Below are positions 10,931 to 20,545 of a stretch of 64,000 nucleotides of DNA, one piece after another. Origin of the DNA: Gymnopus androsaceus JB14 (Eukaryota; Basidiomycota; Agaricomycetes; Agaricales; Omphalotaceae); the NCBI GenBank assembly GCA_009733575.1, contig ML769462.1:158238-222237 (forward strand). The letters are read 5' to 3'. Below the pieces are notes generated by a model. That model was not told the DNA's origin, ran no database searches, and saw only the letters and a list, made by a program, of their open reading frames with translations. Each line of letters starts with the position of its first letter. The stretch's first letter is position 1. A program made the translations under genes and the position numbers.

Positions 10931-11709
10931 ATTGTGATCCCCTGGAGAAGCAGTTTGGCGTCATTTGCGAGAGAACATTGAGAAGGAGGAATAATTTTTG
11001 GGTTCTGTAGAACATTGTACAGTTTATAAAGGCTTCGAGGACTGCAGGAGTAGAGAAAATCCCCACCTCCTGAGTTGGCAATATGATATTCGAGATTCTG
11101 TGCTGCAGTAGGATACTAGATCGGATAACTGACAATCAACAATTTGGATTGAGGACCAAAGCATTAGTTTTGGTTTGGATAAAGTTCGCAAGCTTTGAGC
11201 GCTGGGGCTGGGATTGCTTGTACTGATAATGCATATACAAAAATTGGAATGAGATACCAGATCATTACACAGAGAGTCACTGAGTGGTGTGGCAATGGGA
11301 CCAAATGTATTTAGGAGATTGTTGACACTATTAATTGAGGTAACCAATCAAGATGTTGCACTCCACAGAGTAAATTAGCGCTTGCGGGCTCAACGGGGTC
11401 TTGGACAGGCCACGGGTTGCAAATGTATACCCGGGCCTGTCCCACCAGTGCCCGTGCCTGGACCCGGGGCGGGTCTCTCATCCCATGGTTATCACTAACT
11501 CAGCCCAACTCTGGTTGGGCTGGAAATAATAACATTCAGTCTGAACATTTTAATGTAGCCTTGACCATGCTTGAATCACTGTTTGGTCTACACCAAATCG
11601 GTAATTTTTTTCAGCGGTGTGCAGAAAGCCAAAAGACCCTCTGTGAACTTTTCAAGTTCACAGAAATGTTAGCAAACACTAACATAACAGAATTCACTCC
11701 TCTGGGAGA
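10931..11709. other. Intergenic DNA with CGGGCCTG word cluster
   Basis: At about 11378-11505 the text is dense in CGGG, GGCCTGTCCC and GGACCCGGGGC words in both directions, another short word-saturated repeat in otherwise AT-rich DNA. The overlapping 149-codon ORF at 11417-11866 runs through two repeats and is not believed to be a gene. Confidence 0.45.
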
Positions 11710-12481
11710 CATCAGCAAAACCTGGGTGGTCTCCAGAGATCTCCAGAGCGCCTGGAGCTTCTGGAGCAGCTGGAGCAAGGTTACCTATTCCAGAGACCAA
11801 TATAAACCTCTGGAGACCTCTGGAGACCTCCAGAGAGCTATTCAATCAAGTTTCCATGTCGTGTAACCATGCATTAATAATAGAAATTTTATATTCATCA
11901 TTTTTATGTACTGTGACGAAATTTAGGTGCACTGCAGCAAATATTATTATGTAGTAGTAATAAGTGGCAAGTACTGGATGAGTCTCCTGTTTTTCCCCTC
12001 CCAATGTTTCCATAGTGCTCTTCTCGATATCTGCCTCCATTGCCCAAACCCTTCTGCATTTCTGGAAATCACCTCTAAAAAGCAATGTTATGTGAAAGTG
12101 AAACTTACGGTGAAAGGATGGAACGTTGCAACAGTGGGAGAAGGGAAAAAAAAATACAAGTTCATCTTCTTCAAAAGTTGAAAGCCCATGCATTTTATAT
12201 CACTTCCTAATAGTTTACAGCATTGTTGATGACACAAGGAGTTGCTGACGGCAACCATCATTATGTTGAGGGCACTTGAGGCCATCATTTTTGGCGCTAC
12301 TCTGGCTGACAGCCAGACTAGCTCCAAAAAAGGAAAGTCCGATCATTCTCAAAGTACCATCAATTGGCAACTACAGCTTTGTTCTCTCCAGCATCTCCAG
12401 AGCTCTCCAGAGCTCTCTGGAGACTTATTCAATTCTCTGGATGCTCCAGCAGCTCCAGCAAAAATACGGGTTTTGCTGATG
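11710..12481. mobile_element. CATCAGC-family miniature element, CTCCAGAG subtype
   Basis: Left end CATCAGCAAAACCTGGG and right end CGGGTTTTGCTGATG form terminal inverted repeats 772 bp apart. Just inside each end are dense clusters of CTCCAGAG, CTGGAGC and CTCTGGAGA words (11720-11840 and 12385-12460). The middle is ordinary AT-rich DNA and encodes nothing recognisable, so the element is non-autonomous. Confidence 0.7.
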
Positions 12482-13623
12482 GATGTTCCATACCGGAACA
12501 TTAGAGATATTGACAGCAATTGGCAGCCCAGCTATGGCTGGACAGGCACCAAGCCTTGCAGTCATCCCTGCACACCTGAAGGTGAATATTTACCTCCAGG
12601 TGACTCTGTGACACCTCTGGTGTCCTTGTCTCCCCCTCCCGCTCCTCTTCCTCTACTCCCTTTGTCTCCCACACCTCCCCCTTGTGTTCAAGAAATTGGA
12701 GATACCCAATTCCCTGACCAGGGAATTGTAAATTGGGCTGGAAACAATGTCAATGTATATGACATTATTAAACCAAGTCATTTTCATGACTCGGCACCCC
12801 AGGATGCATCCCGCATCATACCACAGCTCAACTCCAGTCATGGTGAACATCCATATGTTCATTCCGAACATTTTGGTGCAGCTCCAGCTGTGCCTTATTC
12901 TCAAATTGGATTAAAATCCCAATTTGGGAAGACACCAAGTCATTTTCACAACTCGGTGCCCCATGATGCATCCCACACATCTGAAGGTGAAATTTCACCA
13001 CCAGATAAATCTCTGACACCTCCCCCTCCAGTTCCTCCTCCCCTTGCATTGATCCACATCCCAGATCAATTCAAGAGGTGAGGCTCACCCCTCACAAGGT
13101 CATGCCTTCCAAATTGACAGTGGTACACAGCACCGCTGTAAATTCATGTTTCGGCACAGCCAGGCCCTTGAAGAGGGACTGGATGGACCAAGTCGCTGTC
13201 CAGCAACTCCATGAACAAGATCTCCAAGAAATTGGAGATTCGCAATTCCCTGACCAGGGAATTGAATTTAATATCAATGGTTACACCATCAACAAGTGTT
13301 TGGACAGTGGTAAAGATCCACCATCCAGAAATCATGGGGGGCAAATCCATTGTGAACTACAATGGATTACTGAAACTCACAGAGAAAGCTCAAAATTTGT
13401 ACAATGTTTACAAGGAAGCCTTTTTTCTTTGCAAGAGGGTAAGGGCCAGCATAGAAATACACTAGCTCACTCTACATCTCAAGTACATGGGATTAAAAAT
13501 CCCTCAAAACACAATTTGCCAGAGGATTGGGTATCGTATCCAGATGTACCCCAACCAATGTCCTACTGGCATAAAGTACTCGGGCCCACGGAAAGTGATG
13601 GCCCATCACTTTTTTGCTTGTAA
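12482..13623 (+). pseudogene. Degenerate proline-rich coding remnant, family unknown
   Basis: Open frames continue from the element into Pro-rich text. Two blocks occur twice: QEIG(D)xQFPDQGI at about 12690 and 13224, and PSHFH(D/N)S followed by DAS at about 12777 and 12934. A second frame at 13290-13600 reads IMGGKSIVNYNGLLKLTEKA and LYNVYKEAFFLCKRV, has a stop, then continues KYMGLKIPQNT. The protein-like phrasing across a stop suggests a decayed gene, perhaps transposon-borne. I do not recognise the family. Confidence 0.35.
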
Positions 13624-13956
13624 CTTTTGAACAAATGGATATTTTCACTTCATTCAAGTTATGGACTTGGTCTACATATTTAATGAAATTGTTCTTGCAC
13701 CTTCAAAAAATATGCCTCTGCAGATTAGCTGCTATATTTAGCCAATTGTAAGATCTTAAAACTGTACAATGTTACATATTTCCTTCTGTCCCTAGATTTT
13801 TTTACACATGAAAAGCCAGATATTAAAAATGGGGAGTTCCAATTTTTCCATAATTTTTACTCAGAAATAGAAGGCGGTAAGAGGAGTCAAAGCAAAACTG
13901 CCAAAAATCTTATTGCCTAAATTAAGCAAGCAATTCTCATGGGTCCTTAATTCCCA

Positions 13957-14490
13957 GTGCATGGAATCAAGGGAGTGCATGCAGCAGATGAAGAATACAA
14001 GTTGTTTGATGTAAAAATACTGGAATCTTCAAAAGATATTCATTGTTCTTTGGGGAAGGCGCATGGCCGGGCCGTTACTTTCCGTGGGCCCGAGTATGAT
14101 CACAATGATCATACTCTCACCCATAATGTACAGGGATGGTTACTAGTAAGTAACCATGCCCCAGTTATAGCTTCCAAGGTGAAGCAGTATTGCTTCACCT
14201 TACAAACAGTGGAGTTGTTCACAACTCCAGGACTTTATGCATCCATTACCAGATGTGATGAGACAAATATTGTCTCGAAAATTTCAACATCACCATATAC
14301 AGGTGACATTGATAATGCTACATTGGATGATGTAGCCTTGTTTTATGCCTCCCAAGGCATTACCATTGAAATGGTAAAAGATATAACTATCTTTTACCTT
14401 CAATGGTTGACTACATTCCATACAATGGACCCTAGTCTGGGATACAAGTTACATGCTACACGTGACTGTGTTCTTAACTCCCATTTCTGA
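13957..14490 (+). CDS. Hypothetical protein, 177 aa
   Basis: One open frame from an ATG, with natural amino-acid composition (VELFTTPGLYASITRCDE, DVALFYASQGITIEMVKDI). No domain, signal peptide or membrane segment is recognised. It lies between a decayed Pro-rich remnant and an inverted-repeat element, so it may be the last exon of the same decayed gene and not an independent one. Confidence 0.3.
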   Translation: MHGIKGVHAADEEYKLFDVKILESSKDIHCSLGKAHGRAVTFRGPEYDHNDHTLTHNVQGWLLVSNHAPVIASKVKQYCFTLQTVELFTTPGLYASITRCDETNIVSKISTSPYTGDIDNATLDDVALFYASQGITIEMVKDITIFYLQWLTTFHTMDPSLGYKLHATRDCVLNSHF

Positions 14491-14554
14491 ACACTTACAG
14501 CACACCGCTGTATGTTCAAAATCTCAGGATATGTTTACAACATGCTGTTGTGAA

Positions 14555-15121
14555 TACTGTACGCTTTCGGATTTAAGTTCAGTAACGCGTCACGCATGGT
14601 CCTGAACTGGAGAGATTTGTATCTTCGTAACACGTAACATATAGGTCTGAACTGGGTTTTTTCGGAAGCTGAAAATTACACTAATTTGAGCTATTTTTTG
14701 CAATTTTTCACTTCTTTTGGAATCCAAAAGACTTTTTTGGCAGATTTAAGTGTATGAGGAGCTACTTTCGGCCATAGAACAGGCTTCAAAGGGTCTCACG
14801 CAAGAAGAACCATTTTTGGAAGTGAAAACTTTTTCAGAAGACAACAATTGCACGTGGAAGAAGCTTTGCAGAAGACTCCGAGCAGATGAAACTTTTGGGT
14901 CAGTTCAGACATAAGTACATGTTAGGTGGCGTTGCGCCTGGACTCAGGAGGAGCGCCGTTCTGTGAACTGGGCACTCATAGTACTATTTTGGCGGCCAGC
15001 TACGCCGGCTGAACTGAGTTCATGTTCATAACGCCATCTGCTGGCTGTTGAACTATGAACTGAATGAAGGTAAGGCGTAAGGCGTAACATTAAGTGAACT
15101 TAAATTCGAAAGTGTACAGTA
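14555..15121. mobile_element. Inverted-repeat element with GAACTG / CGTCACGC words
   Basis: Left end TACTGTACGCTTTCGGATTT and right end (reverse complement) TACTGTACACTTTCGAATTT form a TIR that extends through TAAGTTCA, 567 bp apart. The interior repeats CTGAACTGG/CAGTTCAG and GTAACG words. No ORF with a transposase motif is present. The text at 49500-49640 has the same word set. Confidence 0.7.
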
Positions 15122-15361
15122 TGTTCCCAACTTCAACTATCAAGTTGAAGTCTCACATCCATGCTCCAGTTGTGTTGATATGCTATCAAAACAGCCAGGG
15201 CCAATCTTTCCTCTTCAATTGAACTGTAAGCTCAATCTGGCTGGGGAGGGTGTAATGCCCCCAATCCCTGATTGGTAGGAACTCAGTCTTTACCGGCAGC
15301 AGTGCGTTCCCACGCCTGCCAATTACCATATATTATAATAATTAGGTAACATACCTTAGCT

Positions 15362-15775
15362 TTATACCATCATCTCGCAAGACTCGCTGAATACAATCCA
15401 GTGCATGATATCTAAGGCTCTTGACTCCCCAGGAGTTGTTACATAGGCATTGCCAAGGTCATTGAGCAGACTAGATTTATTGGCATCACCATCAGGAGTA
15501 AGCTCAACTGCCTGTTTCAGGGCTGCAAGTGCACTCTCTATGTCTCTCAACTCCCCCAGATGGCCAAATCGTAACCCATAAGCATTGCCAAGGTTATTGA
15601 GCAAATTAGGTTTGTCAGGATCACCATCTGATATGAGTTCAACTGCTTGCTTCCAGAGTTGCACAGCATTGTCAATTTGGGATATATCTCCTGACTGTTC
15701 AAAAGCCTCTGCTAACTGCAATGCTTCATTGTCTAACTGATTCACCTGCTCAGATCCTATGAGTATTGTATACAA
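15362..15775 (-). pseudogene. TPR-repeat protein fragment
   Basis: The frame carries two clear tetratricopeptide units of the kind found in large Agaricomycete TPR (often CHAT-linked) proteins: NLLNNLGNAYGLRFGHLGEL with IESALAALKQAVELTPDG, and SLLNDLGNAY. Such proteins normally hold many more units; this one stops after about 137 aa. Its upstream end abuts, within 3 bp, the CATCAGC-family element at 15778. I call it a fragment; a short expressed protein is not excluded. Confidence 0.65.
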
Positions 15776-15777
15776 TG

Positions 15778-16052
15778 CATCAGCAAAACCTGTATGATGT
15801 GGGCAGTGCTGGAGCGAACTGTCCAGAGTTCCCAGTGCTCCAGCGTCCCAGCACTCAGATGGTCCGGCCGATGCAGGAGGGAGCTCCCAGAAGCTCCCAG
15901 AGGCCGCAAAATTACCTTATTTGGAAATAACATATGATTTTATATTTCTGACAGCACTGGCAAGCGCTGGCCAGTGCTGGGAGCTCTGGGAGCGCTGGGA
16001 ATTTTAAGTAATCCTGTGGGAATCAAAATGCAAAATACAGGTTTTGCTGATG
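15778..16052. mobile_element. CATCAGC-family miniature element, GCTGGGAGC subtype (copy 1)
   Basis: Terminal inverted repeats CATCAGCAAAACCTGTA and TACAGGTTTTGCTGATG enclose 275 bp. Inside are CAGTGCTGG, CTCCCAGAAGCTCCCAG and GCTGGGAGCTCTGGGAGCG words. A second copy at 19513-19758 matches it nearly throughout, including AGATGGTCCGGCCGATGCAG. Confidence 0.85.
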
Positions 16053-17380
16053 TGGCCTCCTGTAAACTGAAACATACTTTCTTTGCCTCCTCTTTTGGTT
16101 CCATCTAGGGCATTTTTTCACTTGGAACAAGATATTGGAACTCATATGCTTGTTTAATGTTTTACTATATTGGGTTCAATCATCAAGGCAACCATAATGT
16201 AATACTTACTGAATCCCTCTGTTCCCAAGCAGAATGATCCTAAGTTATGAAAGCTTAATGACACTGAGAGAGAAAATGATTCTGTTGATGTGTCTGGATG
16301 TGCAAAGATATTGCACAGAGGAAATTCAAATAAAGATTAGAAAAACCAATGAGCATTAACAATCAATGTCTATTCATATACTATTCAATGGGAATGAACA
16401 TACTGTGTGCTTGATTGGCTTCAATGAGAAATATGCAACAACAGAGTAACAAGACAAGAATTTTGAGGTGAACAGTTCTGAATATTGGGCCTTTATAAAC
16501 TGATTGATATTAATTTTAGATACAATGCAATTGTGAGTGACAGCAGTAATGCATAAGCCTCACTCTAGTAGCCTCATTTGAGCCTCATGCGCCTTAATAA
16601 ACTAACCTGTTAGATCCAATACATTGCCGAGTATGAAGAATGACAGCAGCCATGCAAAATCGACAGATGCCTCAGCGACCGAGCTCCTCATTTGAAGACT
16701 TGGCGTGGCATGCCAAGAGGCTCTATGTTACAACTTATTGGCTTTGGTGTCTGGAGCTGGCACGGATCAATCAAAAATTCATTTATGAGATACAGATACT
16801 TAGATTTATTATAATATGTGCTCTATGACGCAATGGGAATCACCTTGTACCTTTGTACGGGTCACCAGTTCAAACTTGAGTAGTTTATGTTGTTTTGAAA
16901 CTCTTTTCTTTTACTGCCGAGGCCTCAGTCTCAATTCTCAACTGAGCTTCAGTGCATTTGAAAGTGATTTTGAACTCTAGGGAGCTCCCATATACAAAAT
17001 TTAAAAATGCACATAAATTTTGAAACTCTCACACCAAAAGCAAAATAACTTGCAAAAAAAGCTTGTGAAATCTACTTATTGCTTGTAGTATCTTCCTCTT
17101 CTGAGTTTTATCTAGTGCATCCCAGGGCAAAATTTGAGTTTTGTGACATTAGCAAGTGAGCTTGAAGTGATGGTAAATAAGGCCCACACGCTCAAGCTCA
17201 CTTGCTCATGACATCAAACTCAAAGAGTCAAATTTGGGGTGGGGCCCGGGTGCACTAAATAAAATATATAAGAGTAGCATACTATTTAGTAGGAAGTGAG
17301 TTGGTATTGGATAGATTCCCAGTCAGAAACATCCTTGTCTGGAGGAAGGGCAGTAGCTAAACAAAGTGCTTTATACTAAT
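16053..17380. other. AT-rich intergenic DNA, no supported gene
   Basis: No ORF above about 60 codons has gene-like content. Short near-repeats of CTCAAGCTCACTTGC type occur around 17100-17220. Confidence 0.45.
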
Positions 17381-17791
17381 TAGTCATGGGTACGAATCGA
17401 TTCGTGAATCACACCCATTTTTTTGCTTTTCATTGCATAGCCACTGATATTTAGACTAAAAAATATCAAAGAAATATTTGGTTTGGTCCAGAAATGAGTT
17501 TTCTATGACCCCATCAAAATTTTACCTTCATTCATGTTCTGGTGCTTCCCCCAGACCCCTAACAACGCAAGAATCATGTAGAGTCACCAAAAAGAGTCAT
17601 GATTCGCATTTTTTTGCTGTATTTGTGCTGTAGAGTGTCAATAAGCCATCACAAAGTGATGAAACTTGGGGAAGTCATAGAAAACCCATTTCTGCACCAG
17701 ATTGCATACTTTTCGGATCCATTCTGCTCAGAATATTGATATCTATTCATTGAACATGTTTTGAACCTCCAATGATTCGTGCCCATGACTA
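17381..17791. mobile_element. hAT-type miniature element with perfect 8-bp target duplication
   Basis: Ends are TAGTCATGGGTACGAATC and, on the right, GATTCGTGCCCATGACTA. They are flanked by a perfect 8-bp direct repeat ATACTAAT (17373-17380 and 17792-17799). An 8-bp duplication and TAG-type ends are hallmarks of hAT transposition. The interior (411 bp in total) has no transposase ORF. GATTCGTG and ATGATTCG words recur inside. Confidence 0.9.
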
Positions 17792-18047
17792 ATACTAATT
17801 ACATGATTCAATGTATTTTGTCCTCTTGACTCTTTTGCGAGCAATGCATACATTATCTATTTAATTAACTAATTAACCATGGCTTCGGCATGAAAGACAA
17901 TGTATCCCCAGATAAACTCAACAAATCTGGGTACTGATTACCAGTTCATGGTCACATTTATAGGCTACATAATAGCAACAAAAGTTGACGAAACACATGA
18001 AGTTTAAAATAAGAGGAAATAAGGTCAGTTGAAAAGTTGGCCATTTG

Positions 18048-18134
18048 GCAGGTTATCTGACTACAGCTTGATAGGCTTCGTGAAGGCTTTGACTATGTGA
18101 TGACTGAGAGTTGGTGAATAAATGTGTGGTTTAT
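18048..18134 (+). repeat. 87-bp direct repeat, copy 1
   Basis: From GGTTATCTGACTACAG through GGCTTCGTGAAGGC and CTATGTGATGACTGAGAG to AATAAATGTGTG. It recurs at 18890-18980 in the same orientation with a handful of single-base differences. Confidence 0.8.
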
Positions 18135-18550
18135 ATGACGGTATTTTTCATCGTAAAAAGGTACTGGATAAGCTTACATTGTACTTTAGGTACTCCGTGG
18201 TTTGTGTAGCGATATTGTACTCAAAGGGTCAAATATTCTAGTCAATCAACTTATTTCTTGTTGAACGTGAGTTGTGAAAGTACTTGGAGAAGCTACTGAT
18301 CCTGTGAGACCCTGTGAGACTCTGTGAGTCTGGTTGACACCGACTGAGCATTGGTTGAGACCTGTTGACATTCACTGACCCCAGGATTATGTACTTCTTG
18401 GACTCGTGAACGTGTCACTGACTTCATCATCTACCACTGTCTTTTTACCACCATTGCTTTGTCTTCAAGTTGTTCATATGAGTTTCAAGTTTCTTTTCCT
18501 GCACATTCCCACGCTCTTGCCTGAAATTCTCTCAGACGTAGATCAGAGAA

Positions 18551-18650
18551 GCTCAAGAGTATGCCACAGGAGCTCAAGAGTACGCCACTGGAGCTCAAGA
18601 GTACGCCACTGGAGCTCAAGAGTACACTACCAAAAGCTCAAGAGTACGCT
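18551..18650 (+). repeat. 21-bp tandem repeat, about 4.5 units
   Basis: Unit AGCTCAAGAGTACGCCACTGG, repeated with one or two changes per unit. Because 21 is a multiple of three, a frame across it stays open (SSRVRHW per unit), but the surrounding 114-codon ORF (18406-18750) has no other support. Confidence 0.85.
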
Positions 18651-18889
18651 GGGAAGGTATGCAAGTAAAATCAATAGTTTCAGATATACACAACTGAGTG
18701 GCCAGAGCAGAGATACCTATAAGTGGAACCTAGCAGCATATCAAATTTAATGCTGGTAAAGTACACATTGGAATTAACAATTATCATCAAGTACCCACAA
18801 GTAGTAAAAATATGTGCTAAAAGTACGTCCATGGAGTAAAAACAGCCAATTTTGAGTAAGATGTACATTAAATGATGAAAAATGGCTTC

Positions 18890-18980
18890 ATAGGTTTATC
18901 TGACTTACAGCCTTGATAAGGCTTCGTGAAGGCTTTTGACTATGTGATGACTGAGAGTTGGTTGAATAAATGTGTGTATT
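18890..18980 (+). repeat. 87-bp direct repeat, copy 2
   Basis: Second copy of the repeat at 18048. The 755 bp between the copies hold the 21-bp tandem repeat and GTGAGAC-type words but no enzyme ORF. Confidence 0.8.
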
Positions 18981-19512
18981 TGTGCATCCGAACTCGAAGT
19001 GGTTGGACTGTAGGGGTGGAGGTACGGTCGAAAATGCGGAAATGGAACCTACTAATACTACTAATAAACTCTAGCACTGATTCAGCGCATGCACAATTCT
19101 AATGTTCTCATTCTCAAATCAGAGTGGCTATCAGACATTTTCCTAATACTGTGTTTTGGGTAATTGAAACTAGTCAAGGATCCATGGATGTAGCTTGATT
19201 AACTAGTACGTGAAGTGGAACAACCCAGAGTTGAGTTGAGTAGATGCAGCTATGGAGCACCGGAGACCATCCAAGTCTCCAGCGTCGTCTAACGCAGTCC
19301 TTGAGACAGGCGGTTGGGCTGAGTGTGCCGGTGAACCGGGCAGCACAGACCACGTGGCCAAGGTCGGCCGAATGCGTGACCGAGGCCAGGCTAACCCTTC
19401 CTGTCTCAAAGACGATGATGCAACCCCGCAAAGAGGGAGCGGTGGGTGAGCGAAAAACTGGCGGATGAGCAATGAGCGAGGCCGACAAAGATTTAACGAC
19501 AATGTGGCTGGC
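18981..19512. other. Intergenic DNA with a GC-rich patch
   Basis: From about 19240 to 19460 GC content rises and open frames appear on both strands (up to 128 codons on the minus strand, partly inside the next element). None has a recognisable motif. It may be a foreign or captured fragment. Confidence 0.35.
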
Positions 19513-19758
19513 CATCAGCAAAACCTGTATGACGTGGGCAGTGCTTGAGCGTCCCAGCACTCAGATGGTCCGGCCGATGCAGGAGGGGGCTCCCAGAAGC
19601 TCCCAGAGGCCGCAAAATTACCTTATTTGGAAATAACGTATGATTTTATATTTCTGACAGCACTGGCAAGCGCTGGCCAGCGCTGGGAGCTCTGGGAGCG
19701 CTGGGAATTTTCAGTATGGCTGTGGGAATTAAAATGCAAAATACAGGTTTCGCTGATG
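19513..19758. mobile_element. CATCAGC-family miniature element, GCTGGGAGC subtype (copy 2)
   Basis: Same ends and nearly same interior as 15778-16052, but shorter by about 30 bp because a block near the left end is missing. Right terminus has one change (GGTTTCGCTGATG). Confidence 0.85.
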
Positions 19759-20146
19759 TGGTCGAAAAAGCGTGAGCGACTCGGTCTGCTTGCCGCTCCG
19801 CTGGATGTTTCTCATTCCGGCGTCTGACTCTTGGTCTGACTCTTAGCGCTAGAGGAATAATAGCTACTTAGCACATTCTCTTCACACTCAGTACTGCTAC
19901 CAGTACTGCTACCGGTGTGCCTGTAAAACTGGGCATTCAGGTTGTAGTAAAGCTAAAATGAATCTCATATCACGGTTATACATTCTGGATTGCGACCTTC
20001 ATAAACATCATACTGCTATATTGCATATTGCTCGGACCTTCCCCACTCCAAAGCTGGGCGACCAACATATGCGATGCAATTAGTCCAACTTCAACTGTCC
20101 GAGAAATGTCATTTATCGGATTACCCCTCAAAACCAACAGAAAGAC

Positions 20147-20509
20147 TCACGAGCACATAAGATCCAGAACTTCGAAATCCTCCTCAAATGTCTCTCCCTT
20201 CTTCTGGGGCCCATGGTAAATTTGCACGTGCTCCCCGTTCTTGGACAGTTCAAGGCTACAGTCTTTCGGAAGTTTGGTTACAAAGTGTACTTTCTTTGAA
20301 CCAGGTGCGGAGCGTTGAACATCCAGATCAGGGCCAACAATGCCTTCGATTGAGCCAGTTAGTCGACCATTGGCATCATAGGCAGCAAATTGGATCATTT
20401 CCCTGGATCTTGGGACATGATTTAGGGAAACAGCGGAAACGGGATTGGAAGTGACCATGACGAAGAGAGAGTAGAGGAGTATGGAGGCGAAGGATGTAGT
20501 GGCACGCAT
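20147..20509 (-). CDS. Small secreted protein, 120 aa
   Basis: Single-exon frame starting MRATTSFASILLYSLFVMVT, a typical signal peptide with likely cleavage after SNPVSA at about residue 26. The mature part of about 95 aa is charged and has two Cys (in KDCSLEL and at DLMCS). It contains IQFAAYDANGRLTGSIEG and KKVHFVTKLP. I recognise no family. Small secreted proteins of this kind are often secreted effectors or extracellular proteins in basidiomycetes; that role is only a guess. A GT microsatellite lies just upstream of the start. Confidence 0.6.
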   Translation of the reverse strand: MRATTSFASILLYSLFVMVTSNPVSAVSLNHVPRSREMIQFAAYDANGRLTGSIEGIVGPDLDVQRSAPGSKKVHFVTKLPKDCSLELSKNGEHVQIYHGPQKKGETFEEDFEVLDLMCS

Positions 20510-20515
20510 GACTTC

Positions 20516-20545
20516 TGTGTGTGTATGTGTGTGTATGTGTGATGT
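20516..20545. repeat. GT/GTAT microsatellite
   Basis: A run of TGTGTGTATG-type repeats directly 5' of the small secreted protein gene. Confidence 0.85.

Noticed and set aside
11417..11866. 149-codon plus-strand ORF
   Set aside because: Spans a CGGGCC repeat and the left part of a miniature element, with no domain or conserved phrase.
18406..18750. ORF with SSRVRHW repeats as a repeat protein
   Set aside because: The repeat is explained by a 21-bp DNA tandem array; nothing outside it looks coding.
19174..19560. 128-codon minus-strand ORF in a GC-rich patch
   Set aside because: Its start lies inside a miniature element and no motif is present; several frames are open because of base composition.
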